A stretch of 16,119 bases of DNA. Source: Podila epigama (taxonomy: Eukaryota > Mortierellomycota > Mortierellomycetes > Mortierellales > Mortierellaceae). Under the pieces are notes generated by a model. That model did not search any database. It saw nothing but the letters and a program-made list of their open reading frames with translations, and was not told the origin of the DNA. Positions 8,680 through 16,119 of this stretch are shown one piece after another. A program made the position numbers and the translations under genes. The stretch spans positions 1 to 16,119 of the forward strand of contig JAAAVE010000110.1 in assembly GCA_015679605.1 (NCBI GenBank). Direction: 5' to 3'. The first letter of the stretch is position 1. Each line of letters starts with the position of its first letter.

Positions 8680-10575
8680 ATGTCGTCATCTACTACACAT
8701 GCCCCAGAGGCACCCTTCGTCTCATATTATCACCACGCACAAAGGCAATCCTCCTCTGCATCCTCAACAAGGCATCCTCATCATACCCTCCCTTCCGATG
8801 CTTCTTCTCCTCGTCAACACCACTCTACTCCTTCCTATCCTCATCCACAGCATCCACAACAACACCCACAACAACAACACCATCAACATCATCAACAAGA
8901 ATACCCTTCATCCGACCGTTCTTCTTCGTCGTCGTCTTCTTCGTCCTATTATCGTCATCACCATCATCAACCCACTCGCCATCCTTCACCTCCTCCACCA
9001 CCTTCTCATCATCATAACCACAGTCATAACCATAGCCATAACCAACAGCAGGAGCATCCTCATCCTCATCATACCAATGCTCAATATTCTCCTCACTCTC
9101 ACTCTCACTCACAACATCCTCACTATGACCATCGTAATTCATACGAGCGTCGCTCGTCTGATTATCACTCTAACAACTCCAACACCTCCAACAATGACTA
9201 CCATACTTCTTCCCCACCTATGTACAGCAACAACAACAACAACAACAACAGCAATGAATACCATCATCCTTCTTCCCCTGTAAGGCATACCGAAGGTTAT
9301 GAAGGCCGCATCCGCAACACCAACCGCGACCACAACGATCACCTCGTGACCGACGCCTCGGCTCGCGACCAACAGCGTCACCACGATCTCTACCGTCGTG
9401 ACCCTTCCTCTGGTTTTCTTCAACACCAGAACGATCGCTACTCGGATCGTCGTAACATGGATATCGATGATGCCCCCCTCAAACACAGCCTCCCTCCCAT
9501 CCACACCCCCGAGGAACCCTTCTACCGTATCGACCTCCCCGGTCGTCACATGCGTTACTTTAGCAACGTCACCAGCCAAGATCGCGAAGATCGCCAAGGC
9601 TACTATTCATCAGCAAGGCATGTTGCCCCAAGTAACACCTCTGGTAACCTCGGTCATGGTCCACCATTGAGTGAATCCTTGAACCGTCTCAATGCTTCAA
9701 GACACTCTCATATCCCTCCTCCTCTTCCTCATTATCGACAACAACAACAGCAACACCAGCAGCAACATCGACAGGAGCAGCACCCTCATCATCTTGAGCA
9801 GTCGCATCATCGTCATCATCTTCACGAGCAACAATCGCAGCAACAGCATCACCACCACCACCACCACCAGCACTACGAGCAGCATCAACAGCATCAACAA
9901 GAGCAACAACGGCCCCATCCTCGTGATGCTCATCCTCGCCTGCCTCCTCTCTACACGGCGCTGCCCGACCAACATCCTGGCCACCCTGCTACCATCTCAC
10001 CTCCTCACTCTGACCACCACAGCGACCGTTCTCCTCCTCCTCAGTCGCAGTCGCATCCATCTCATCACAGCCAACACTCTCCTACCTACCCTCGCTCACC
10101 CGATACCCCTCCTGCCGGTCCTCGTTATTCGAGCCAGCACCAGGGTCAGCACCAGGGTCAACAGCCAAAGTTGCCTCGCTCAATTGCTCCCGCTCCTGTC
10201 GGTGGTAGCCCTTCCACTTCACCAGACATGTTCCAGCCACGCCCTGTTCACAAACTCCCCATTGAACGTCTTGTCAAGAAAGAGCCCCAGCAGATCCATC
10301 ACCGTCACAACCAACCCTATCCTTCAGTCCCCCAGCAGGCTGGCTCCAAGAGAAAGTGGCATCGTGAGCATTCACCCGCGCGCCCTTCCACCGCTGTCGT
10401 CTCTCCCACACAAGAGAACGCCCCTATGCCACTTCTCTCAGAGGAGGCTTCGCAAGAACTTCATCTGCTCTCCCGTCGTTCCCAAGTCATCCAATCCTCC
10501 TCGGCCTCCTCCTCACCTTCCAATGCCATTGTCAAAAAGAGCGACACTGCCTCCAGTCTTCCAAAGACTCGCATG
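8680..10575 (+). repeat. Low-complexity codon-repeat tracts encoding the disordered N-terminus of the CSL protein
   Basis: Within the coding sequence there are runs of CAY/CAR (His/Gln), TCN (Ser, about 8920-8950) and AAC (seven pure AAC codons at 9229-9249). A pure run of six CAC codons sits at about 9850-9867. The biased codons leave other frames open for up to 299 codons, which explains several overlapping false ORFs. Pure trinucleotide runs are expected to vary in length between strains. Confidence 0.85.
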
Positions 10576-12931
10576 CAGCGCTACCAAATGACAACCATCC
10601 GCTGCTGGCACGGCGCCATTGCCCAAAAGTCCTACGGTATCGAGAAACGCTATCTCTGCCCTCCTCCCATGGTCCAGGTCTCGGCCGGTGTCAACACCAA
10701 GCAGATCCGCACTGAGCAGCCCCATGTCACCATGTCCGTCATCCACGAAAAGGCCAATGTCCAGCAGCAGGGCGAGATGCGACAGGATTGCTCCCTCGAC
10801 GACTCTCTCCGCTGCTCCTTCCGCAACCTCCATGTCACCGGCACCGGTTCAGACAGCTCCAAGCGCTTCAAGCTTGGCCTCCAAGTCTACCTCAACAAGA
10901 CCTCGGCCCTGCCCACCGCCATCATGGACTCGAACCCCATCCCCATCATCTCCAAGCCTTCCAAAAAGACTGCCAAGGCCGGCAATGCCTCTTGCTTCAT
11001 CCTCAACGGCATGAGCGTCTCCCTCCTCAACCGCATCAACGCCCAGACAGTCCGCACAAAGTACATGGCTGTCGACAACAATGCTGTCTGCGCCAAGATC
11101 GGTTCCTGGTCCTCCTTCACCATCAAAATGGTCAAGCCTCCTCCCTCTCCTCCCGTCAAGGTCGTTCCCGCCAGCATGGGTGTCTTCCGTGCTCCAAACC
11201 ATTCCACAAAGTTTGTCCCCATCCGCATGAAGGGCGAGTCCTCGGGTCCTGCCCAACAACCCTCTTCCATTGCCATGGCTCGTTCCAACTCCCAGCAGTC
11301 AACCCAGTCTAACCAGAGCCAGAACCAGAACCAGAATCAGAACCAGGGTCAAAACCAGAACCATACCTCTGGCTCATCCCCATCTTCTTCTTCCTCCGTC
11401 TCTGGGAACAATGGCTTCTCCTCCAACTTGTTCCAAAACCAATCCTTCCAGTACCGCCACCCACAGCAGATGCAGCCCGAGCCCGTCTATGTCTTTTCCA
11501 ACTCGGAGCCCGTTCTTTATGGTTCCGAGATTGTGCTCATCAACGACTTGACTGGCATCATGACCGACCGTCTCATCATCCGCAAGGTGGAGAACGGCAA
11601 GGTCTGGCGCTCAGGCACCGGCCCCGTCAGCCAAATGCAAAAGATTGTGCTCGAGCACCCTGACCGCGTCCACCCAGAGGATGGTCGTGCCTACTATCTC
11701 TCGGCCTCCTCCATTGGTAGCCCCAAGATCGAGGGCAAGATCCCTCTGCAGGCTGCCATGGACCGCAGCCCCCTCCTCGAGTACCGCACCTCCTCCAAAA
11801 AGGCCTCCATCATGGATCTGACCGATTCGCCCGAGGACGAAGACGAACTCGTTGACGAAGACGGCAACAGTTTCGATGGCCTAGCCAACAGCATGCCTCG
11901 TCGTGTCAGCCGCAGCCATGACAGCGTCTCTGTCGACGATTTTGTTTGCTGGACCATTGCTGGCATTGGTATGTTTTATCTTTTTTGTTTGTTTGTTTGT
12001 TTGTTCATTGTTGGTTTGCGTGGAACGACCTGCTAATCATGTCTCTTTCATCTCTTCTCTTTCGTCTCTTATAGCCAAGTTCGATTACACCTATTTTGGT
12101 CCTATTCCTTCATCAGTTGACACTGATGTCGATCCCACCAAGATCCCAACGGTGCTCTCGCATCCTCGTTATAACGTCCAGTCCAACACAATGACCATGA
12201 AGGTCAAGAACGTCTTTGAGCGCCTCTCTCCTGAAGAAGAAGCCCGTCTGTCCAAGAACCAGGATGACCCCTACGAGCGCAAGTTGACCATCTCCGAGTA
12301 TGTCTACAAGCGTTGTGAAGATGTTCGTCAGCCCATGCGTGACGAAGAAGGCCCTATCCAGCTTTGGCTCGCCCAGCATGGCCCCATCCGCATGCGCCGT
12401 CGCACCCTCGAAGAGATCAAGGCACTCAATGATGGCGAGGAGGCTGGCCATCCAGACGAAGACAACCAAGACGAGGACGATCATGATGAGGATGATGAGG
12501 AATCAAGCGCCGAGGAAGAGGATACAAACCGCTCGGTTGTCATTCCTCTTGAGGACCGTCTTCCCAAGATTGCCCGCAAGGCCAATGCCCCCTCCAACTT
12601 TACCAACCCCAACAATCACAGCAACAACAACAACAACACAAACAGTAGCAATGGCCGCCATTACGGTGGCAGCCATCTGCCTGCATCCATGACTTCGGAC
12701 CAGAACAAGAAGCCTCGCAAGATGGTGCGACGACCATTGGGTCTCGAAGCCGAACTGCCCTTTGGATGTGAGGTCCGTGCCGCCCACGATGCTCAAGGCC
12801 ACGCCAAGGCCGAGTTGGATCTTTTGATGGTCGAGCGTGCCAGCGGTATTGCCTACCGCACAGGCTACAAAGTCGTCTACACCCGCGAGCGCGAGCGCGG
12901 CGAGTGGACGGTCGAAGTTGTCAGCATGTAA
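8680..12931 (+). CDS. CSL-family (CBF1/RBP-Jkappa/Su(H)/LAG-1) transcription factor, 1381 aa, two coding exons (join 8680..11968, 12075..12931)
   Basis: Sequence-specific nuclear DNA-binding protein. In animals CSL is the Notch effector; in fungi, which lack Notch, fission yeast Cbf11/Cbf12 control adhesion, cell-cycle and lipid genes. Seen: residues 1-630 are low complexity (Ser, His, Gln, Asn runs; N184-190, H390-396) and probably disordered. The Rel-like NTD starts near 633, with AQKSYGIEKRYLCPPP (648-663), matching the metazoan AQKSYGNEKRFFCPPP. RCSFRNLHV is at 711. The BTD carries ISKPSKK (757-763), NRINAQTVRTKYM (784-796), SWSSFTIKM (809-817) and RLIIRKV (964-970), and ends WTIAGIAKFDYTYF across the splice. 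A ~110-residue Pro/Gln/Asn/Ser-rich insertion (about 820-930) splits the BTD. A TIG-like domain with large insertions follows and ends with a strand GYKVVYT. Start: ATG 8680 has A at -3; the frame is open further upstream only without an ATG. Length and N-terminal extension resemble the long Cbf12-like class rather than Cbf11 (inference). Family assignment is secure; individual targets are unknown. Confidence 0.95.
11969..12074 (+). other. Phase-1 spliceosomal intron in the CSL gene (106 nt)
   Basis: Donor GTATGT follows ATT-G. A branch-point-like GCTAAT lies at about 12032-12037, followed by a pyrimidine-rich tract and acceptor TATAG. Splicing joins G to CC (Ala1097) and restores the expected CSL block WTIAGI-AKFDYTYF, where animals have WTIISTDKAEYTFY. 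Without splicing the frame runs into a Phe/Cys/Val-rich translation of TTTG repeats and stops at about 12034. The intron sits at the BTD/TIG boundary. Confidence 0.93.
12075..12931 (+). other. TIG-like C-terminal domain of the CSL protein, interrupted by two insertions (residues 1098-1381)
   Basis: The strand-like segments IPTVLSHPRYNVQSNTMTM (1120-1138), IQLWLAQHGPI (1191-1201) and LLMVERASGIAYRTGYKVVY (1346-1365) line up in order with the IPT/TIG of animal CSL (P-VVES-L, LRVWFGDVEAE, VTLVRNDGIIYSTSLTFTY). Between the first two lies a charged segment of about 45 residues (1145-1190). Between the last two lies about 140 residues containing an acidic run (1216-1246, mostly Asp/Glu) and an Asn/Ser-rich tract (about 1268-1290). 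The alignment is by eye, so boundaries are approximate. Confidence 0.72.
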
Positions 12932-13228
12932 TTTTTATTTTAGTCACTATTAATGGTTTTTTTTTGTACAACAATTATCTCTTGTCATTATAATAATACA
13001 CGACTCTTTTTCTCTTGTAACGTTCTGTTGCATTGTCATGTTTTTTTTGTCAAATGTATTGTTGCCATGTAGACATCTGTATGGTGTTTGTCAAAGTAAC
13101 GCAAGAGAATTGGGATAAACAAAAAAAGACGCTATTATTCCTAATGTGATGCTTGTGGGAATGTGCAACTGTGGGCATTGATTTTCAAAGTCACGATGGA
13201 CGAACAAGGCGGCTTGTCGACAGGCTTC
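12932..13228. other. Convergent intergenic region between the CSL gene and the minus-strand gene
   Basis: 297 bp holding both 3' UTRs. It is T-rich (T8-T9 runs at about 12959 and 13042). No canonical AATAAA is visible downstream of the CSL stop; an AT-rich TAATAATA at 12991-12998 could serve. A CSL-type octamer, TGTGGGAA, lies at 13154-13161. No gene is seen. Confidence 0.6.
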
Positions 13229-14922
13229 CTATGCTTTGGTCGCGATCCTCATGGCCTCATTTTCGCCCGGCATAAACACAATGTCGACATGTGGCATGAT
13301 GGGAGTGGTGCTGAGGTCTTTGGTCTCCATGGCAAGTTGAACGTATTCAGCATATTCTCTCATATGATCCTACAGAAAAATTATGGAGGTCATTTTGAAA
13401 ATTGGTACCAACTGTTTGCTTAGTAAAAACCAAATAGACAAAAAACATTTTTTTTTTTTTTTGCGTGGAAACATATGGATGCGCATGCCACCTTACCCCA
13501 AAGGCCAAAAGGACATCAAGTGAGTCTGACTGGAGAAAGGCTTTGAGCTCTGGATCGGTATGAGGAAGACAGACGCTTTTGCGCGTCGCGAGTCCAGCAC
13601 CAACTACTTCACCATATCGACGCAAACTGTAGAGTGTCAGGGACAGACCATTTGATTCTGCTACAATTGGGAAATGCATAAAGGTGTCTATGCCACGTTG
13701 CAACATGTTGAGCTCAACAACTGCGTTTTGTCGTAAGGTGTTGAGTTGTGGTCGGCGGCACTGGGGCATAGTCCTAGTCGGAGGTGCGACAGAAAAGACG
13801 CACACATCTGGCGGCGTATATCTAGAGGCGAAAGTGTGAAGGGCCTTGATGTATATAACATGCTTGAATCGGTCCCTGGAGCCGTACAGACTGACCTTTG
13901 AACTATCTTCGTCGACAACAATACCAAAAAAAAAAAGAAAGAATATGCGGTGAGGAGTTTCGTTACTTTAACGGTTTGCCTCTTAATCTTGCCAAAAAAA
14001 GTTCAAAGAATATGACTATGGAAAACAATAACACCTTACGACCGTGTTCGATCAATAAAGAGATGACGAAAGATAGACATCCACAGATGAGTATACTCGT
14101 GCAGGTGGTTGTTGCGACGAGGATCATTCAACGCCATAAATTCCACAATACGCGCCACAATGACCACAGCACGCGCTGTCTGCAGAGCAGCTGCTGAGGC
14201 GTTGTCCCTGCAAAGGATTATATTGGCAAATAACAGTTGATGTTCAAGAACATCTTCGAATCCTGTGCATTGTAGTGAGGCCGCCGCCCCACCGCCGCTG
14301 TCCTGCTGCTGCTGTCTGTCGAGAGCCTGTACCAGAATTTGTTTTAGTTGTGTGATGGCCTGCTGAGTGGCTTCCAAGGCAGGCACGAGGGACATGTCCT
14401 CAATATGAGGTGCGATGGAAACGCAGAGCAGGACAGGTGATGAGATGGTATTTACAATGCCGCTCAAAGACACTCTATATATTCATTATGGTTAACATTT
14501 GTTGTACACTTTTTTGAACGTTTCTTTTTTCCTTCTTTCCTTCGTTCAAAATACTCGTGTTCTATGAATAAAACTTACAGAATATCCTCAGGGATGATGG
14601 CGTTCTTGTGTATGACGATATGCGACAGTTGGCAACGCACGAGCTCAAAGAGGTCCAAATGAGATTGATAGACAATGTTGGCCGGCACCGGTGGGAGGGC
14701 CTTATGATTGTTTTCCATCTATTGGAGATGGAAAAAAAAATATATCAACACAGGAAATACCCTCAGTTCATTTTTTACAAAGACGGGGAGGCAAAGTGTT
14801 AAAACTGAAAAATCAAAAATTTCCCTTACTCTGGTTAGGATGTAGTTGATGAGAGGGTAAAATGGGCTGCCCTCATATTGCTGAGGTGCCTCAGTACCAC
14901 CTCTGAATCTTGAAAGATACAT
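13229..14922 (-). CDS. Unrecognised 404-aa protein, five exons (complement of 14922..14830, 14718..14579, 14474..14040, 13902..13497, 13369..13229)
   Basis: I do not recognise this protein. Four introns with near-consensus donors (GTAAGG, GTAAGT, GTAAGG, GTAAGG) and AG acceptors join five open segments without breaking frame, which supports a real gene. Predicted start MYLSRFRGGTEAPQQ. Exon 2 begins ENNHKALPPVP after an ATG codon. Exon 3 contains PVLLCVSIAPHIEDMSLVP, a Gln4/Gly-Ala linker and TARAVVIVARIVEFMA. Exon 4 contains SKVSLYGSRDRFKHVIYIKA. It ends EAMRIATKA. The composition is mainly helical, with no signal peptide, clear membrane segment or catalytic motif visible. The helix-rich, motif-poor character and regular hydrophobic segments resemble the C-terminal halves of some fungal transcription factors, but no zinc cluster is visible, so this is only a suggestion. 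The true start could lie in an unseen upstream exon. It converges on the CSL gene (297 bp between stop codons) and is divergent from the 15279 gene. Confidence 0.7.
13370..13496 (-). other. Intron 4 of the minus-strand gene (127 nt, phase 0)
   Basis: The minus-strand donor GTAAGG follows TTTGGG, and the acceptor is TTTTTCTGTAG before GATCATATG. The junction reads LLAFG-DHMREYAEYV. The intron contains a long A run on the coding (minus) strand, matching the T run at about 13449-13462 on the + strand. Confidence 0.68.
13903..14039 (-). other. Intron 3 of the minus-strand gene (137 nt, phase 2)
   Basis: The minus-strand donor GTAAGG follows ACACGGTC, and the acceptor is GAAGATAG. The TC plus T junction gives Ser (RTRS-SKVSLYG). 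Unspliced, the frame ends at once in TAA, so an intron here is needed to link exons 3 and 4. Confidence 0.68.
14475..14578 (-). other. Intron 2 of the minus-strand gene (104 nt, phase 2)
   Basis: The minus-strand donor GTAAGT follows GATATTCT, and the acceptor is ATATATAG. CT plus A makes Leu, giving PEDILVSLSG. An alternative AG two bases further on would break the frame. Confidence 0.7.
14719..14829 (-). other. Intron 1 of the minus-strand gene (111 nt, phase 0)
   Basis: Read on the minus strand, ACCAGA is followed by donor GTAAGG, and the acceptor is CCAATAG before ATGGAAAAC. The junction keeps the frame (ILTR-MENNH). Confidence 0.7.
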
Positions 14923-15278
14923 GTCGACAGAAGAAAGACAGTTCAAAGACAAAAGTTTAGGAGTGGTGGTTCGGAATCAAAGGTCAAAGAGTGTGAAAAT
15001 CTACACGTAGACTTCCTGAATTGTCAGAGAAGCCACTCGTGATGTGATGCGTGAACCTTTCCAAGACGCGTCGGTCGTCAATGCGAAGAAAGTGATGTGA
15101 ACATGACGAGCATTGCCTCATCTTCACGTCGACGTTTCTTTTATCAAAAAAAAAAAAAAAAAAAAACACGAGGCGTTCTATTTTCTCCATCTTTTTCTTT
15201 TACAAAAAAAGCACAAACATTCACCACCTTCATTGTTTACTTCATACTCACACTCAAATAAAAAAACAAAAGCTCACA
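14923..15278. promoter_or_regulatory. Shared divergent promoter region between the minus-strand gene and the 184-aa repeat protein gene
   Basis: The two start codons are 356 bp apart and face away from each other. The right half holds a run of 21 A (15146-15166), then a T/C-rich stretch and an A-rich leader (CAAATAAAAAAACAAAAG) before the right gene. Poly(dA:dT) tracts commonly exclude nucleosomes in fungal promoters, so the run may open both promoters (inference). No clear TATA box is seen on either side. Confidence 0.55.
15146..15166. repeat. Poly(A)21 tract in the divergent promoter
   Basis: Uninterrupted run of 21 A on the + strand, the longest homopolymer noticed in the window. Confidence 0.93.
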
Positions 15279-15833
15279 ATGACACGCGCAGGTTCACATC
15301 ATCCCTCTGTTAGCGACGTCCGTCACTACAAGGAAGAAGGCCTTACCGACCAGGCCACAGCTGATGCCTTAGGCACCTCTGCTTCAATCATCCACGAGAT
15401 AGTTCAGAAAGAGCATATTCCTAGCGGTCCCCATCACCGTGGTAGAAAGCTCGATGATGAAACTGTCCAAGAGCTCAAACGAGAACGCGAGTCTGGCGAA
15501 ATCGGTCTATCCTACGTCGAGGCGACTGAACAGGCCAATGAGATGCTTGATAAACCAGTCTCATACTCGACTGTGCGTCGACGTCTGCATGAGGTAGAGG
15601 ACAACAACGACACCAAGAACCATCATGTTGTCCACCATCATCAAAAATCGACCATTCTGCCTGGCACCAAGAAGCTGCCTGATGAGACGGTTGAAGAACT
15701 CAAGCATGAACGCGAAACGGGTGAGCTTGGGTCTTCCTATGTCGAGGCCACTCAGCGTGCGAACGAGCTCCTCACCGACCCAGTTTCGTACTCGACTGTC
15801 CGTCGTCGCCTCCACGAAGTCGAGGACGAGTAA
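15279..15833 (+). CDS. 184-aa protein with tandem helix-turn-helix-like repeats, putative DNA-binding
   Basis: Intronless; ATG in context CTCACAATGAC (A at -3). Residues 11-47 (VSDVRHYKEEG...IIHEIVQKEHI) have the three-helix pattern of resolvase/transposase-type homeodomain-like HTH domains. Two copies of a 52-residue unit follow, at 57-108 and 132-183, identical at 41 of 52 positions. Each has a charged helix (DETVQELKRERESGE or DETVEELKHERETGE), a second helix (SYVEATEQANEML) and a basic third helix (SYSTVRRRLHEVED). The linker 109-131 is His/Asn-rich. The third helix, with RRR, would suit DNA contact. No catalytic domain, zinc finger or localisation signal is seen. By pattern this is a stand-alone HTH array, possibly derived from a transposase or recombinase DNA-binding region. 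The function is inferred from shape only; a non-DNA-binding helical repeat is possible. Confidence 0.82.
   Translation: MTRAGSHHPSVSDVRHYKEEGLTDQATADALGTSASIIHEIVQKEHIPSGPHHRGRKLDDETVQELKRERESGEIGLSYVEATEQANEMLDKPVSYSTVRRRLHEVEDNNDTKNHHVVHHHQKSTILPGTKKLPDETVEELKHERETGELGSSYVEATQRANELLTDPVSYSTVRRRLHEVEDE
15447..15602 (+). repeat. Repeat unit 1 of the tandem HTH-like protein (residues 57-108)
   Basis: First copy of the 156-nt coding repeat; its partner lies at 15672-15827. The proteins match at 41/52 residues, and the last 16 residues (PVSYSTVRRRLHEVED) are identical, while many codon third positions differ. That pattern suggests an old duplication kept by selection on the protein. Confidence 0.9.
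15672..15827 (+). repeat. Repeat unit 2 of the tandem HTH-like protein (residues 132-183)
   Basis: Second copy, separated from the first by a 23-residue His/Asn-rich linker. It ends two codons before the stop (one Glu, then TAA). Differences cluster on outward-looking charged positions (Asp/Pro, Arg/His, Gln/Arg, Lys/Asp) and conservative swaps (Ser/Thr, Ile/Leu, Met/Leu). Confidence 0.9.
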
Positions 15834-16119
15834 AACCCATGCGAGAAACACAAAAAAGAAGTGGGATTGAACTCCTTTCCTTTTTGTACTCCAAAATAAC
15901 CACTCCATCCCATCCTATCCCATCCCCATCCATGCACATAATTCTTGCTTTCACAATAAAACACAATATGGACGCGTTGAACATTGGTGTCACCAACACG
16001 GTAGTCTTGTTACAGAATCGAATTTGTGACCGTTTTATGGGACCACAAGGAGACTCTTTTGAGTGTTGTTGAGGTGGCTTAGTTTGTTGCTTTGCTTTCT
16101 TTTTTTTTTTTTCTTTTTT
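15834..16119 (+). other. 3' UTR and flank of the 184-aa protein gene, to window end
   Basis: A canonical AATAAA polyadenylation signal lies at 15955-15960, about 120 nt after the stop. A CCATCC/CATCC repeat run (about 15903-15932) precedes it. A short open frame here (15839-16072) shows no protein character. The window ends in a T-rich tract (16099-16119). Confidence 0.6.

Noticed and set aside
9692-10591. 299-codon open frame overlapping the CSL coding sequence in another frame
   Set aside because: It translates the CAR/CAY/TCN codon runs of the CSL N-terminus into Asn/Ser/Thr/Leu runs. A shadow of biased codon use, as is the 8699-9283 frame.
14205-14235. Possible extra intron boundary (CCTTTGCAG) in exon 3 of the minus-strand gene
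   Set aside because: The frame is open and continuous across it, and no strong donor upstream preserves the frame better than no intron at all.
14220-14270. Possible tRNA T-arm (TTCGAATCC)
   Set aside because: No pairing stem around it, no A box, and it lies inside exon 3 of the minus-strand gene.
15839-16072. 77-codon open frame after the HTH-repeat gene
   Set aside because: It contains the polyadenylation signal and CATCC repeats of the 3' UTR and shows no protein character.

Overview
The window looks like nuclear DNA from an early-diverging filamentous fungus, most likely Mortierella-like (Mortierellomycotina). I infer this from spliceosomal introns of about 104-137 nt with GTAAGK/GTATGT donors and YAG acceptors, C-rich codon choice, very long His/Gln/Ser/Asn-rich protein tracts, a CSL-family transcription factor (a family retained in basal fungi, basidiomycetes and fission yeasts), and intergenic DNA full of homopolymers and tetranucleotide repeats. 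The lineage is an inference, not a database result.

Layout. (1) Positions 1 to about 7370 hold no protein-coding gene I can support. This is about 7.4 kb of low-complexity DNA with microsatellites, minisatellites and several short perfect inverted repeats. (2) At about 7320-7380 the + strand changes abruptly from G-rich to C-rich. A 14-bp hairpin, a TATA-like box and a long ATG-free pyrimidine-rich leader follow. I read this as the promoter and 5' UTR of the next gene, probably with a 5' UTR intron at about 7711-8666. (3) 8680-12931 (+) encodes a 1381-residue CSL (CBF1/RBP-Jkappa, Su(H), LAG-1) DNA-binding protein in two coding exons. It has a ~630-residue disordered N-terminus, the recognisable NTD and BTD, and a TIG-like C-terminal domain interrupted by two insertions, one strongly acidic. 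(4) 14922-13229 (-) is a five-exon gene for a 404-residue protein that I do not recognise; it converges on the CSL gene. (5) 15279-15833 (+) is an intronless gene for a 184-residue protein with two near-identical 52-residue helical repeats preceded by a third helix-turn-helix-like unit. It is divergent from gene 4 across a 356-bp shared promoter region. The remainder is its 3' UTR and flank.

There is no operon logic here, as expected for a eukaryote. Two of the three genes look like DNA-binding proteins: the CSL factor confidently, and the small repeat protein by inference. No mobile-element enzyme, tRNA, rRNA or CRISPR array was seen.
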